A DNA stretch of 64,000 bases from Undibacterium_A arcticum (GCF_042660705.1 NZ_JBHSUQ010000001.1); one strand, 5' to 3'. Counted from the first letter of the stretch, positions 42,597 through 55,304 are shown. A program made the numbers and translations. Notes: a model not told the origin generated them from the letters alone.

Positions 42597-45149
42597 ATGA
42601 CAACGCCGCCTCAAATTCCGCTGCTGTCGTCATTACCACTACTGTCGCGCTGGCTGCTGCTCGGCGAATGGCGCGCCCATCCGGCGCGTGCGCTGGTCGC
42701 GATCGGCGCGATTGCGCTGGGTGTTGCGCTGGGGTTCGCGATCCACCTGATCAATGCGGCCGCCTTCAATGAATTTTCTGCCGCCGCCAGGAGTTTGTCC
42801 GGTCAGTCCGACCTGCAGATCCGCGCGGCGGAACCGTTCTTCGACGAGAAGGTTTATCCGCAACTGGCGCAGCATGACGGGGTGGCCCTGGCCAGTCCGA
42901 TACTGGAGCTGGATGCGACGCTACCGGACGCCGCCAGTCCGCTGAAAATCCTCGGCCTCGACGTGTTTCGCGCGGCCGCCATCGCGCCCGACTTCATCGG
43001 CATCCCGGCGGAGAACAAGCCATTCGACACCTTGGCCGACGACGCGATCTTCCTGTCGCCAGCCGCGATGAGCTGGCTCGGACTGAAACAGGGCGACCCG
43101 ATAAAATTGCGCTCCGGCACCCAGACCATCGTGCTGCGCGTGGCCGGTGGGCTGCTGCGTGCCCGCGCCGGGCAGCGCATCGCGGTGATGGACATCGGCG
43201 CCATGCAGTGGCGTTTTCAGCGTCTTGGACAACTGTCGCGAATCGAACTGAAACTGCGCGATGGCGTCAATCGCGACGCCTTCAAGGCCACACTGGCGCA
43301 AGAATTTTCCGGTCAATTAATGGTCACGCAGACCACAGATCAGGAGGCCCGCACCGCCAATATGTCGCGCGCCTACCGCGTCAATCTGAATGTACTGGCG
43401 CTGGTCGCCTTGTTCACCGGCGCATTTCTGGTGTTCTCGACCCAAGCGCTGTCGGTGATCCGGCGCCGCAGCCAGTTCGCGCTGCTGCGCGTGCTCGGCC
43501 TGACGCGCACGCAGCTGCTGCGCCAGGTATTGCTGGAAGGTGCGGCGCTGGGCATGATCGGCTCGTTGTGCGGCATCGCACTGGGGTATGCGCTGGCTGC
43601 CGCGGCCCTGCATTTTTTCGGCAGCGATCTGGGCGGCGGCTACTTTCCCGGCGTGCAACCGATGCTGCCGTTCTCGCCGATCGCCGCGACGCTGTTCTTT
43701 CTGCTCGGCTGCGGCGTTGCCTTGCTCGGCTGCGCCGCACCGGCATGGGAAGCGGCTAGAGCCCAGCCGGCACCTGCACTGAAATCCGGTGGCGAAGAAA
43801 GCGCCCTGTCGACGCTGTCCAATCCGTGGCCCGCCATCGTCTGCCTGTTGCTGGGCGCCGCGTTCACCCGCTTGCCACCGCTGTGGAATTTGCCGGTGTT
43901 CGGTTATCTGGCGGTGGCGCTGCTGCTGGTTGGCGGCATCGCATTCATGCCCAGACTGGCGGCCATCGTATTCGGCTACGGCGGCCGAGTGACAACGAAA
44001 TCGACCAAATCGACGGTCGCGACCCTGGTGCTGGCGCGACTGGCCAATGCGCCGAGTCAGGCCTCGATCGCGCTGGGCGGCGTGCTGTCGAGTTTTTCGC
44101 TGATGGTGGCGATGGCGATCATGGTGGCCAGCTTTCGGATCTCGGTCGACGACTGGCTGTTGCATCTGTTGTCGGCCGATATGTATGCGCGCTCGGCGAT
44201 CGCGGGCAACACCGGCGGCTTGACGCCGCAGCAGCAACGCGCGATCGCGCTCGTGCCCGGCATCGCGCGTGCCGATTTTTTGCGGGTGACGCAATTGACG
44301 CTGGATCCGCAGCGCCCCAATGTCGCGCTGCTGGCGCGCACCATCGATGCCGCCGACCCCGGCAAGACCTTGCCGATCGTCGGCAACACGATCACGCCAG
44401 CTGACGCGATGCCGATCTGGGCATCGGAGGCCATGGTCGACCTGTATGGCTACCGGCCAGGCCAACGCGTCAGCGTGCCGCTCGGCGGCCGGCCACACGA
44501 CTTCATCGTCGCCGGGATCTGGCGCGACTATGCGCGGCAATCGGGGGCGGTGCAGATGCGGCTGACCGATTACCGGGCACTGACCGGCGATCTGCTGGTC
44601 AACGACGTTGCGCTGTGGCTGCAGCCAGGGTCGACAACGGCGCAGGCACGCACCAATGTGAAACAACTCCCGTTCGGCGCAGCGCTGGAATTCTCGGAGC
44701 CGGGCGAGATCCGCGCAGTCAGCCTGAAGATTTTCGACCGCAGCTTTGCCGTCACCTATCTATTGGAAGTGGTCGCGATCGTGATTGGCCTGTTCGGCGT
44801 GGCGGCGACGTTTTCGGCGCAAACTCTGGCGCGTGCGAAGGAATTTGGCATGCTGCGGCACATCGGCGTCACGCGCGGGCAGATTCTGGCGGTGCTGGCG
44901 GCCGAGGGTGGCCTGCTGACGGCGATCGGCATCGCGGTCGGCTTCGCATTGGGCTGGCTGATCAGCCTGATCCTGATTTTCATCGTCAACCCGCAATCAT
45001 TCCACTGGAGCATGCAGCTGCATATGCCGTGGGGTCTGCTGGCGGCCGTAGCGGCGGCCTTGCTGGGGTCAGCCATCCTGACCGCGCTGGTGGCGGGGCG
45101 GCAGGCCTTGTCGGGCAGTGCGATCCGGGCGGTGAGGGAGGATTGGTGA
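42597..45149 (+). CDS. FtsX-domain ABC permease (AttFG-like)
   Basis: 850 residues. An N-terminal helix GAIALGVALGFAIHLINAAAF is followed by a periplasmic domain. Then come two FtsX modules: helices from LALVALFTGAFLVFSTQAL through GSLCGIALGYALAAAALHF, and a second set near the C-terminus (YLLEVVAIVIGLFGVAATFS, GIAVGFALGWLISLILIF). This matches the MacB/LolC-like mechanotransmission permeases. With the ATPase before it and the AttH-like gene after it, it forms an AttEFGH-like set. The substrate is unknown; lipid or lipoprotein handling is an inference. Confidence 0.87.
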   Translation: MTTPPQIPLLSSLPLLSRWLLLGEWRAHPARALVAIGAIALGVALGFAIHLINAAAFNEFSAAARSLSGQSDLQIRAAEPFFDEKVYPQLAQHDGVALASPILELDATLPDAASPLKILGLDVFRAAAIAPDFIGIPAENKPFDTLADDAIFLSPAAMSWLGLKQGDPIKLRSGTQTIVLRVAGGLLRARAGQRIAVMDIGAMQWRFQRLGQLSRIELKLRDGVNRDAFKATLAQEFSGQLMVTQTTDQEARTANMSRAYRVNLNVLALVALFTGAFLVFSTQALSVIRRRSQFALLRVLGLTRTQLLRQVLLEGAALGMIGSLCGIALGYALAAAALHFFGSDLGGGYFPGVQPMLPFSPIAATLFFLLGCGVALLGCAAPAWEAARAQPAPALKSGGEESALSTLSNPWPAIVCLLLGAAFTRLPPLWNLPVFGYLAVALLLVGGIAFMPRLAAIVFGYGGRVTTKSTKSTVATLVLARLANAPSQASIALGGVLSSFSLMVAMAIMVASFRISVDDWLLHLLSADMYARSAIAGNTGGLTPQQQRAIALVPGIARADFLRVTQLTLDPQRPNVALLARTIDAADPGKTLPIVGNTITPADAMPIWASEAMVDLYGYRPGQRVSVPLGGRPHDFIVAGIWRDYARQSGAVQMRLTDYRALTGDLLVNDVALWLQPGSTTAQARTNVKQLPFGAALEFSEPGEIRAVSLKIFDRSFAVTYLLEVVAIVIGLFGVAATFSAQTLARAKEFGMLRHIGVTRGQILAVLAAEGGLLTAIGIAVGFALGWLISLILIFIVNPQSFHWSMQLHMPWGLLAAVAAALLGSAILTALVAGRQALSGSAIRAVREDW

Positions 45150-46305
45150 TGACCTGTTTCAAATTTTTCCTTTCAATGCTCCATCGTTGCAATCGACGCA
45201 GGCGCCTTCGCTCGCCCGTTAAACGACGCCGGATCCCAGCGTTCGCTGGGGCGACTGCATTTCTGTTCAGTCTGATGGCAATTGACACGGTCGCAGCACC
45301 GCCGCCATTCACCGCGGTCAGGCCCGGACACACGCTCAGCTTCCCGACCGACTTCGGCGCCCATCCCGACTTCCGCACCGAATGGTGGTACGCCACCGGC
45401 TGGCTGGAGACGCCGGACAAGCAGCCGATCGGATTCCAGATCACCTTCTTCCGCTCGGCCACCGAGCACGATCCGGCCAATCCGAGCCGGTTCGCGCCGA
45501 AACAGCTGATCATCGCGCACGCGGCACTGTCCGATCCAGCCGTCGGCAAACTGTTGCACGATCAAAAGAGCGCGCGCCAGGGTTTCGGCCTCGCGTATGC
45601 CCAACAAGGCGACACCGACGTCAAACTCGACGACTGGCGCATCGTGCGCGCTGCCGATGGACGCTATCGGGTGAGCGTCGCCGCACCCGAGTTCAGCCTG
45701 AGCCTGACGCTGACGCCATCGCAAGCGCCGATGCTGCAGGGCGACGCCGGCGTTTCACGCAAGGGGCCGCAAGCGCAGCAAGCCAGCTATTACTACAGCC
45801 AGCCGCAATTGCAGGTGACCGGCAGCATTGCCCGGGACGGCAAACAGGTAGCCGTCGGCGGCACCGCCTGGCTCGATCATGAATGGTCGAGCAGTGTGCT
45901 CGACGCGAAGGCCAGCGGCTGGGACTGGGTCGGCGCCAACCTCGATGATGGCGGTGCATTGATGGCATTCCAGATCAGAAGTGCCGCAGGTGATAAACTC
46001 TGGGCCCATGCGGCGCTGCGCGATGGGTCCGGCACGGTCACGCAATTTGCGCCGGAGCAGGTGCGCTTCACGCCGCAGCGGCACTGGCGCTCGTCCCGCA
46101 CCGGCGCTGCATATCCGGTCGCGACGCAGATTCAGACCGGAAGTATTTTGTGGCGCCTGACACCATTGCAGGATGACCAGGAACTAGACTCGCGCCGCTC
46201 GACCGGCACGGTGTACTGGGAAGGCGCCGTCACGCTGACGCGCGATGGCAAGGCCGCCGGCCGCGGTTACCTTGAAATGACCGGATACGTAAAACCAATC
46301 AAACT

Positions 46306-46309
<4 letters not shown>
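45149..46309 (+). CDS. AttH/CrtC-like lipocalin-domain secreted protein
   Basis: 386 residues of the AttH / carotenoid-hydratase-like family: HTLSFPTDFGAHPDFRTEWW, YATGWLETPDKQPIGFQITF, GTAWLDHEWSSSVL and GWDWVGANLDDGGALMAFQ. The N-terminus is odd: RRRRLRSPVKRRRIPAFAGA precedes the hydrophobic FLFSLMAIDTVAA. PAFAGAT is what a common intergenic repeat encodes when read through, so the leader may be a repeat fused to the gene, with the real start nearer 45275. ATG at 45149 overlaps the permease stop (TGATG), with GAGGGAGG before it. Confidence 0.82.
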
Positions 46310-48133
<1,824 letters not shown>

Positions 48134-48135
<2 letters not shown>

Positions 48136-48208
48136 ATATACTGCCGCATGTATATTTTATTTCGCATGAAAGACATGGGGAATGCGGCTTTTTTGGCTCA
48201 TACTCCCC
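48134..48208 (+). repeat. Composite intergenic element, copy b (after ABC exporter)
   Basis: Stem AAATATAC-N8-GTATATTT (48134-48157), then TATTTCGCATGAAAG, a GGGGA/TCCCC-framed hairpin, and the end CATACTCCCC at 48199-48208. The first arm includes the exporter stop codon. Confidence 0.5.
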
Positions 48209-48322
48209 GATTTTTGCACGCAGAGGACTAAACTTGCGCTCTGCGATGCTGCGAGATTCGACAGTGCATGTCATCCCGGCGCCGGCGCGCTCCGCGCCGC
48301 CTGTTCGACAAAAAGGATGAAC

Positions 48323-48832
48323 CTAACGGCGATTGGCTTGCTTAGTCAGCACTCTGCGTGACGCTGCGAGCTGGCTGATTTCCAGCTCCATCGCCTTGAT
48401 CTGCGCCAGCCTGGTTCGACAATCTCCGGCAACGCTGGGGCACAGCGCCGCGTCGGCAATCCCGAGTTGGCGCTGCTGTTTGCGAAAGCGCGGCAGATAG
48501 TGCTGGGCCGCCGCCTCGGCACCGGGCAGCGACAGCCGCGCCGAATTATTCGCGCCGACCCAACCAAAATAATTAATCCCGAGACGGCGATAACTGGCAT
48601 TCGCACTGCGTGCGCCGACCGCGTTGTCAAGCGCATCAATGCAGGACACATACTCGTCGGCATCTTCATGCATGAACTCGTAACAGCGCTGTTGCGCGGA
48701 AGCCGCAGCGGCGCCGATCAGCGACATTTTCGTGCGCTCCGGCAGCGTCGCGGCGTGCGCGCTAAAACCACCAGCGAGGATGGGAAAGGACAGCATCAAC
48801 AGGCGTTGCGCGAGGGAAATAGGCTTCATCAA
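48323..48832 (-). CDS. Periplasmic hypothetical protein
   Basis: 169 residues. Signal peptide MMKPISLAQRLLMLSFPILA with cleavage near GGFSAHA. The mature part has four cysteines (QRCYEFM, YVSCIDAL, AALCPS, GDCRTRL), which may form disulphides, and is otherwise helical and Gln/Arg-rich at the end. I do not recognise the family. It stands alone between the ABC exporter and the nucleotidase gene. Confidence 0.65.
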   Translation of the reverse strand: MMKPISLAQRLLMLSFPILAGGFSAHAATLPERTKMSLIGAAAASAQQRCYEFMHEDADEYVSCIDALDNAVGARSANASYRRLGINYFGWVGANNSARLSLPGAEAAAQHYLPRFRKQQRQLGIADAALCPSVAGDCRTRLAQIKAMELEISQLAASRRVLTKQANRR

Positions 48833-48960
48833 GGTTCGGTTTGAACAAAAGGGAATATAGCTTGCGTTGCAACATAGCTTATCAGCATGTCATGCCAGCG
48901 TAACAAAATGTCCACAATATGCATGTTTTGTTGTCACACCTGCATGTTTTGGAGAATTGA

Positions 48961-50790
48961 ATGTTGAAGCGAAAATATCTATTGAGTGGCACTGCAGCGG
49001 CTCTGGTCGGACTCGGTATTGCCGCTTGCGGCAGCGATCAGGCCAGCAGCAGCGAGCAGTCGGCCGTAACGGTCGCGACGCAACCTGTCACGGTATCCTT
49101 GATCGGCTTGAATGACTTCCATGGCAATATTCAGCCGCCGTCCGGCAGCGTCATGGTGACGGACCCGGCGAATCCGGCGGGCACCAAGGTATCGGCCGGG
49201 GGCGCCGCCTACTTGGCAACGCTGATCAAGAACCTGAAAGCGCAAAACCCGAACAATACGCTGGTGGTCGGTGCCGGCGACATGGTGGGTGGGTCGCCGG
49301 TGGTTTCCGGCTTGTTCCATGACGAGCCGACGGTGGATGCCTTGAGCCAGATGGGCCTGGATATCTCGTCGGTGGGTAACCACGAGTTTGACAAGGGCCG
49401 CGATGAAATTCTGCGCCTGCAGAATGGCGGCTGTTATCCGAAGTCGGCGGACGGCACCACCGGCGTGATCGGGATCGACACCTGCATGAACAATGGCACG
49501 TTCCGCGGCGCCAAGTTCCAGTATCTGGCGGCCAACGTGATTGATCAGAAGACCGGCAAAACCCTGTTCCCGGCCACTGCGGTGCGCACCGTCGGCGGCG
49601 TGAAAGTCGGTTTCATCGGCCTGACGCTGAAGGATACGCCGTCCGTCGTCACCCCGGCCGGCGTGGCCGGACTGCAGTTCACCGATGAAGTCGAGACCGT
49701 CAACCAACTGGTGCCAGCGCTGAAAGCCGAGGGTGTGGCGGCGATCGTGGTCCTGATCCACCAAGGCGGTGCGACCACCGCCAGCAACATCAACGACAAA
49801 ACCTGTCCCGGCTTTAGCGGTGACATCGTCGCCATCGCCGACAAGCTGGACCCCGCCATCGATGTCGTGATCAGTGGCCACACCCATCAGGAATACGTGT
49901 GCACCCGTCCGGATGGCAAGCTGGTCACGCAGACCGGCTTTTACGGTCGACTCGCGAGCAAAATCGACCTCACCATCGACCCGATCAGCAAAAAAGTGAC
50001 GAAGAAGCTTGCCAACAACATCGTGGCGGTCAACGATGTCGGCGTGAAAGATGCGAAGGGCCAGCTGATTGTGCTGCCGGCCGGATATACCGCACTGGCG
50101 AAAGACCCGGTGCTCGATGCGCTGATGCAGAAATATGTGAACCTGACCGCACCGATCACCAGCATCGTGGTCGGCAACATCAGCGCTTTCCTGGATCGCA
50201 AGGCGAATCCGGCCGGCGAGTCGACGCTGGGCGACGTGGTGGCGGATGCCTACCTGCAGGGCTCCTCGGATGCGTCGTACGGTGCCAATCCGGCGCAAAT
50301 TGCGTTCACCAACCCGGGCGGCATCCGCAGCGATCTGGCCACCAGCCTGCAGATCACCTTCGGTCAGCTGTATGCCGTGATGCCATTCGGCAACAACCTG
50401 GTCACGACGGACCTGACCGGCAACCAGTTGCTGCGCTTGTTGGAACAGCAGTGGGAAAGCCCACAGCCGGCCGGTGGTCGCGTGTTGCCGCTCTCCAGCG
50501 GCCTGACTTATATCTGGGATGCCAGCAAGCCGGAAGGTGCTGCGCCGGGCACCGGTAACCGCGTCGCCCCGGGTTCCCTGAAATTGAATGGCGTGCCGAT
50601 CGACCCAGCCAAGAGCTATCGCGTGACCGTCAACAATTTCATGGCCTCCGGTGGTGACAACTTCACGGTTCTCGTCACGGGCAGCAACGTGCAGCAGGGC
50701 GGCATCGATCTGGACGTCATGAAGACCTACTTCAAGGCGAAGGGCACGATCGATCCACCCGTACGGAATCGCATCACCCGCCTGAATTGA
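48961..50790 (+). CDS. 5'-nucleotidase / UshA-like metallophosphatase lipoprotein
   Basis: A surface or periplasmic phosphatase of 609 residues. The leader MLKRKYLLSGTAAALVGLGI ends at a lipobox-like IAAC, so lipid anchoring is likely. The N-terminal metallophosphatase domain has SLIGLNDFHGN, GAGDMVGGSP, VGNHEFDKGRDEI, VVLIHQGG and VISGHTHQEY, supplying the two-metal site. The C-terminal nucleotide-binding domain has NPGGIRSDL and ASGGDNF. It releases nucleosides and phosphate from nucleotides; the exact substrate is not determinable. GGAG precedes the ATG. Confidence 0.9.
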   Translation: MLKRKYLLSGTAAALVGLGIAACGSDQASSSEQSAVTVATQPVTVSLIGLNDFHGNIQPPSGSVMVTDPANPAGTKVSAGGAAYLATLIKNLKAQNPNNTLVVGAGDMVGGSPVVSGLFHDEPTVDALSQMGLDISSVGNHEFDKGRDEILRLQNGGCYPKSADGTTGVIGIDTCMNNGTFRGAKFQYLAANVIDQKTGKTLFPATAVRTVGGVKVGFIGLTLKDTPSVVTPAGVAGLQFTDEVETVNQLVPALKAEGVAAIVVLIHQGGATTASNINDKTCPGFSGDIVAIADKLDPAIDVVISGHTHQEYVCTRPDGKLVTQTGFYGRLASKIDLTIDPISKKVTKKLANNIVAVNDVGVKDAKGQLIVLPAGYTALAKDPVLDALMQKYVNLTAPITSIVVGNISAFLDRKANPAGESTLGDVVADAYLQGSSDASYGANPAQIAFTNPGGIRSDLATSLQITFGQLYAVMPFGNNLVTTDLTGNQLLRLLEQQWESPQPAGGRVLPLSSGLTYIWDASKPEGAAPGTGNRVAPGSLKLNGVPIDPAKSYRVTVNNFMASGGDNFTVLVTGSNVQQGGIDLDVMKTYFKAKGTIDPPVRNRITRLN

Positions 50791-51022
50791 TCTGATCCAT
50801 ATACACCAAACCGGTCTCGATGACGGCGCCCGCCCCCAGTGCAATGGTCTGAAAGGGCTTGGTCAAGGCTGGCGGGGTCGGTACCCGGTTCCGGCTTTGG
50901 CGTGATGCGGATGGTGTGACCGTAATGGCGCTGTGCGGAATCGATCAAGGCGATGGTGGCGCGCGACTGGAAGATGTCGACTGTCGGAATTTTCAACATG
51001 CCGAATTGAAAACGCCGTCGTC

Positions 51023-52779
51023 TTACTGCGTCTGCTTTGCTACAGCGACCCCGGTCGCTTCCTCGCTCGCCAGTTGGTAATTATTTCGCCCCAGATTCTT
51101 GGCCTGATACATCACCGCATCGGCGTTGCGCAGCAGCTCCTCGGCCTGCTCGCCATGTTGTGGATAGATGCTGATGCCGATGCTGCACGATACGATGAAG
51201 TCGTGCTGTTCGACCACGAATGGCTGCTGGAACGCGGCGATAATTTTTTCGGCGACCACGACGGCGTCGGCGGCTGCGTGCACGTCTTCGATCATGATGG
51301 TGAACTCGTCGCCGCCGAGCCGTGAGATCGTATCCTCCTGCCGTACGCATTCGTGCAAGCGGGCAGCGGCAATCTTCAGTACCTGATCGCCGACAAAATG
51401 TCCGAGGCTGTCGTTGATCTCCTTGAACCGGTCCAGGTCCATGAACAGCACGGCCAGTTGTTCGCAATTGCGCTGCGCCTTGTCGACCGCGTGGGTCAGG
51501 CGATCGAGAAACAACAGCCGGTTCGGCAACTTGGTCAGCTGGTCGTGGTGCGCCAGATAATCGAGATAGAGTTGCTTGTCCTGCAGCTCGGCAACTTGCG
51601 CGTTCAACTTCGACGACATCGATAAAAATTACGCGCCAGCAGGCCGATTTCATCGGTACGCTGCACCGGCAGGTCGCTGATCGGCTTACCGGCCGAAAAC
51701 TGACTGACCGCCCGCGCCATCTGGTTCAACGGTCGCGCCAGTACCCGCGACAGTAACAACGCAATCACGATCGTCAGCAGGATGAACAGCAGGGTGATCT
51801 TGATGATGCTGAAACCCAGTGCCCGGCTCTCGCTGAGCACGTTTTTCAGCGGCGCGACCAATCCGATGATCACAAACCGCTGGTCGCCCTGCGCGCCGTA
51901 AGGGACCCGCACAAACGCAGCGGCAGACGCCTGCTCGGCGCCGTCCTTGTCGTCGGTATTGAGGACCACGTTGTCCTGCTTGCCGTCCAGGATGCGTTTT
52001 GTTTCCTTGATATCGTCCTGGATCAGGACTCGCCGGCCGAGGTCGAAGCCGAAAGTTTTGGACGTGTCGGGATGGATCAGATAGTCACCATCCCCATTGG
52101 TCAGCAGCACCTTGATGTCTTCCGTGATGTCGGACCGCATCTGGTCGAACATGCCGTTCAGATCGACATTGATGACGACAATGCCGAAAGTCTTGCCGTC
52201 GCTCGACTTGACCGGCGTCGCGATCCGGATGGTCGGTTTGTCGAAGCCGTGGTGCGCGCCAAGCTCGCGGTTCAAGTTGATTTTCGACGTATAGATCGCA
52301 CCGGCCGGCAGCCGCATCGACTCGAACACATAGTCGAAATGCCCTTTCTCCTGCAGGCTGCTGCCGCTGACCGCGCTGAGCCCGGTTTCGTCGCGGTCAA
52401 CCCGCACCAGTTCGCGGCCGGAATTTTTGGCGCCGATCAGCCGGATCTGGAAATATTCCGGATGCGCCGTCAACAGGCTCGACACAATCCCGGCCAGCTG
52501 TTTTTTCGACTCCGCGGTGCGCGCCGCATCCGCATCGCCGTTGGCGATCTGTTGCACCTGTGGTAAGGCCGCGACGAATCGGACGTCGGCGTCAATATCG
52601 TCCAGCGTAAACGTGAAATGATGCGCCAGTACCTGAGTCGCGGTCAGCAGCTTGTCCTGCGACGCCTTGATCAATAACTGGCGACTGTTGTAATAGGCGT
52701 AGTAGCCGGTCACCGCGGTGGAAAATATCCCCAGCAATGCCAGCCAGAATCCCAGCTTAAGACCGATGCCTAGCTTCAT
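51023..52779 (-). CDS. Cache-HAMP-GGDEF diguanylate cyclase, frameshifted
   Basis: Membrane sensor making cyclic-di-GMP. The N-terminal helix GFWLALLGIFSTAVTGYYAY precedes a dCache-type periplasmic domain (PEYFQIRLIGAKNSGRELVR, GIVVINVDLNGMFDQM, LLTNGDGDYLIHPD). A second helix IIKITLLFILLTIVIALLL, a HAMP domain, and GGDEF follow. The active site RLGGDEF is intact and the I-site RQED lies five residues ahead. The frame slips near 51620 (ARNFYR then MSSKLNAQ); one base joins about 586 residues. The PotD-like gene ends 5 bp upstream, so the two are coupled and probably functionally linked. Confidence 0.88.
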
Positions 52780-52784
52780 CTTGG

Positions 52785-53838
52785 TTAGAATTTCTCGAAA
52801 TCGTCACCTGAAATAATTCTGCTCCACAAGGCTTCGCGCTTCGCGTAATTTTCCAGCGGTTCCAGCCAGATTATCTTGTCCTTGCTGTTATCTTGAAATG
52901 GCGTGATGGTATTGGCCAGACCGTGACGTTTGGTCAAGGTATCGCTGACGGTTTTCTCTAGCATGAAATCGATCCAGCTCTCGGCCAGTGTCTTGTTTTT
53001 CGCGCCCGGCGTGATGACCCAGCAATCGAGCCAACTCAACGCTCCTTCGCGCGGAATCACATAGCCGACATCGGCGCCGGCCGCGCGCAATGCCTGTACC
53101 TGCTGCATGCCGTAATTGCCAAAGATCAGCACGATGTCGTGCTCCAGATACAGCTTGACCACCTCTTCCGGCGTCGTATAAAAGGTCAGCACATTGCGCC
53201 GCAATTTGATCAGCTGACTGACCGCCATCTTGAATTCACCGGGGTTCAACGCGAACGGATTCTTTACGCCCATCGCCAGTCCGGCGATCGAGAAATTGTG
53301 GTTGCTGGCGTTATAGGCCAGCACCCGCCCTCGATAATCCGGATCCCACATTTCCGAGATCGATTGCGGGATTTTTTTGACTTTCTTGCGGTTGTAGATC
53401 AGCCCCATGTCCGAATATGTGTACGGAACGGCATAGATCTGGCCGTTGCGGACCAAGCCCGGGATGGCCTTGTAGTCCTGGAAGCGCGGCAATTGCCGCG
53501 CATGATTTGACGTGGTCGAGATTGATCGGAACGGTCAGCCCCTGATCGATATAGCGCTGCAATTCGGCGGTATTGACCGCGAATACATCGAAATTCTTGC
53601 CGCTATTGTTGTGGATCCGGTTCCACAAGCCGTCGTCGGAGTCGATGTAACTGACCTCGACGCGGATGTTATGCCGCCGTTCAAATTCCACCACCACGTC
53701 GGGGTCGGCATAACCGGGCCATGCCAGAATCCGCAAGACTTCCATGGCCGTCACCGTCTGCGCCAACCCGAGACCGAGCAGTAGCAACAGGATGCGAAGC
53801 TGCCTTAATCGTGCGATGACGGCGACAAAAGGGGGCAT
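52785..53838 (-). CDS. PotD-like periplasmic binding protein, frameshifted
   Basis: A spermidine/putrescine-type binding protein of about 351 residues after correction. Signal peptide LRILLLLLGLGLAQTVTA, then MEVLRILAWPGYADPDVVVE, YIDSDDGLWNRIHNN and FDVFAVNTAELQRYIDQGLT. After a slip in the A-run at 53506-53508 come LPRFQDYKAIPGLVRNGQIY and AVPYTYSDMGLIYNRKKV. No transport ATPase or permease is adjacent; instead a Cache-HAMP-GGDEF gene follows within 5 bp. This recalls NspS, the PotD-like sensor that controls the cyclic-di-GMP enzyme MbaA in Vibrio cholerae. The ligand is unproven. Confidence 0.85.
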
Positions 53839-54144
53839 GGCACGCGAATCAGAAAGTGTGACTGCAACTGACGACTATGCCGCGCTTGGCTTGCCGCCGG
53901 TGTGGCAGCGAAACCAAGGCAGATCAGGCGCCCCGATTATTTGAAACACTATCCAACTGATACAGCAAAGCGCCAAATAGCGCATTTTCGACGTTTTCAA
54001 GCGATTCTAGACGATTTTAGTGACTGTCAATTGACATTTTGCCAGCTGTCAATTGGCTGCAATGCGGTGCGCGGCGCCGACCTGTGGCGTGCCAGTGACT
54101 GGCGCTAGATCCGGCACCATACGGCCCGCATGCAGCATTCGACG
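53839..54144. other. Gap between PotD-like gene and YihY gene
   Basis: 306 bases containing several TGTCAATTGRC-like short repeats (54018-54060). No gene, RNA or clear terminator seen. Confidence 0.4.
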
Positions 54145-55077
54145 TTAATCTGCGGCTGTTGCCGGCGCGCCACGATTTTCAAGGTGGCCAGGGTCATGCA
54201 GACTGAGACTGCCGTACTGCAAGGCATATTGCCGTGTGAACTCGGCACCGAAGAAGAATATCAGCGCCGAGTAATAGACCCACAGCAGCAGCGCGACCAA
54301 CGAGCCGGCCGCGCCAAAACTGTTGACGACGCCGCTATTGCCGATATACACACCGATGCCGTATTTACCCAGACTGAATAGGATCGCCGTGCCGAACGCG
54401 CCGATCGCGACATCCCGCCAACGCAGATGGATTTGCGGCAACATCTTGTAAATGACGCCGAACATGCAGGCAATCACAATAAAGCCGATCAACCACGACA
54501 ATACCGACAGCAACAGGGAAACATCGGCATCGGCCCAGAAACCGCCCCAGAAGCGCCCTAGGATTGCCAACGCCGCGCTAACCACCAGCGACACCAGCAG
54601 CAGGAACGCCAGCACGAGGACCAGGCCAAACGACAGCAGCCGCGTGCGGATCATGCTCCACCAGCCGCTCTTTTCCTGCCCGGCGAGTTCCCACATATCG
54701 TCCAGACTGGCCTTCAGTTCCGCAAACACACTGGTGGCGCCGATCAGCAGCAGCACCGTTGCGATGATGGTCGCAAAGCGCCCTTCTTCCGGATTGTGCG
54801 CTCCGGCCAGCACCAATTGTATTGCCGCCGCACCCTGCCCACCGATTAGCCCCTGCAACTGGGCAAACAGCTCGCCTTGCGCCGCTTGCCGGCCGTAAAA
54901 GAAACCGGCGATTGCGATCACCAGCACCAGGATTGGCGCCATTGAAAACAGCGTGTAAAACGCCAGCGCCGCGCCTTTGCTGGCGGCGCGATGCTTGATC
55001 CATTCCTCGACTGCGCAAACGAAGACGATACGCATGCGGCGCATAAATCTCGGGACGGCTACGGGTACACGATTCAT
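54145..55077 (-). CDS. YihY/virulence factor BrkB family membrane protein
   Basis: 310 residues with about six membrane helices. Family phrases: SKGAALAFYTLFSMAPILVL, GATSVFAELKASLDDMWEL, CMFGVIYKMLPQIHLRWRDV and GSLVALLLWVYYSALIFFFG with GAEFTRQYA. Earlier naming as ribonuclease BN is outdated; the role is unknown, possibly envelope-related. I chose the ATG at 55077 (MNRVPVAVPRFM), as the longer frame from 55314 adds an unrelated leader. Confidence 0.88.
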   Translation of the reverse strand: MNRVPVAVPRFMRRMRIVFVCAVEEWIKHRAASKGAALAFYTLFSMAPILVLVIAIAGFFYGRQAAQGELFAQLQGLIGGQGAAAIQLVLAGAHNPEEGRFATIIATVLLLIGATSVFAELKASLDDMWELAGQEKSGWWSMIRTRLLSFGLVLVLAFLLLVSLVVSAALAILGRFWGGFWADADVSLLLSVLSWLIGFIVIACMFGVIYKMLPQIHLRWRDVAIGAFGTAILFSLGKYGIGVYIGNSGVVNSFGAAGSLVALLLWVYYSALIFFFGAEFTRQYALQYGSLSLHDPGHLENRGAPATAAD

Positions 55078-55304
55078 GGCGTCCTTGTGAAATACCAGGA
55101 GTCTGTCGAACTTACGGAATCGAAGTGAAATGTGCTGAACGTGATCGGATATGGCACACAGGCACGCTGCTGAACTGGTTTTCATTATGCCGGTGGGAAT
55201 CCGGCGCAACTTGCGGCGTGATAACAACTTTTCACGCGGTGGCACCTGCGCGTCGCCAAAAACGGCTGGCGCCGCCGCTTGGCCGGTGTCAGCACCGCCA
55301 TCAG

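Noticed and set aside
50727..50999. 90-residue minus-strand frame overlapping the nucleotidase 3' end
   Set aside because: It overlaps a solid gene by 64 bases and shows no recognisable domain or conserved neighbourhood.
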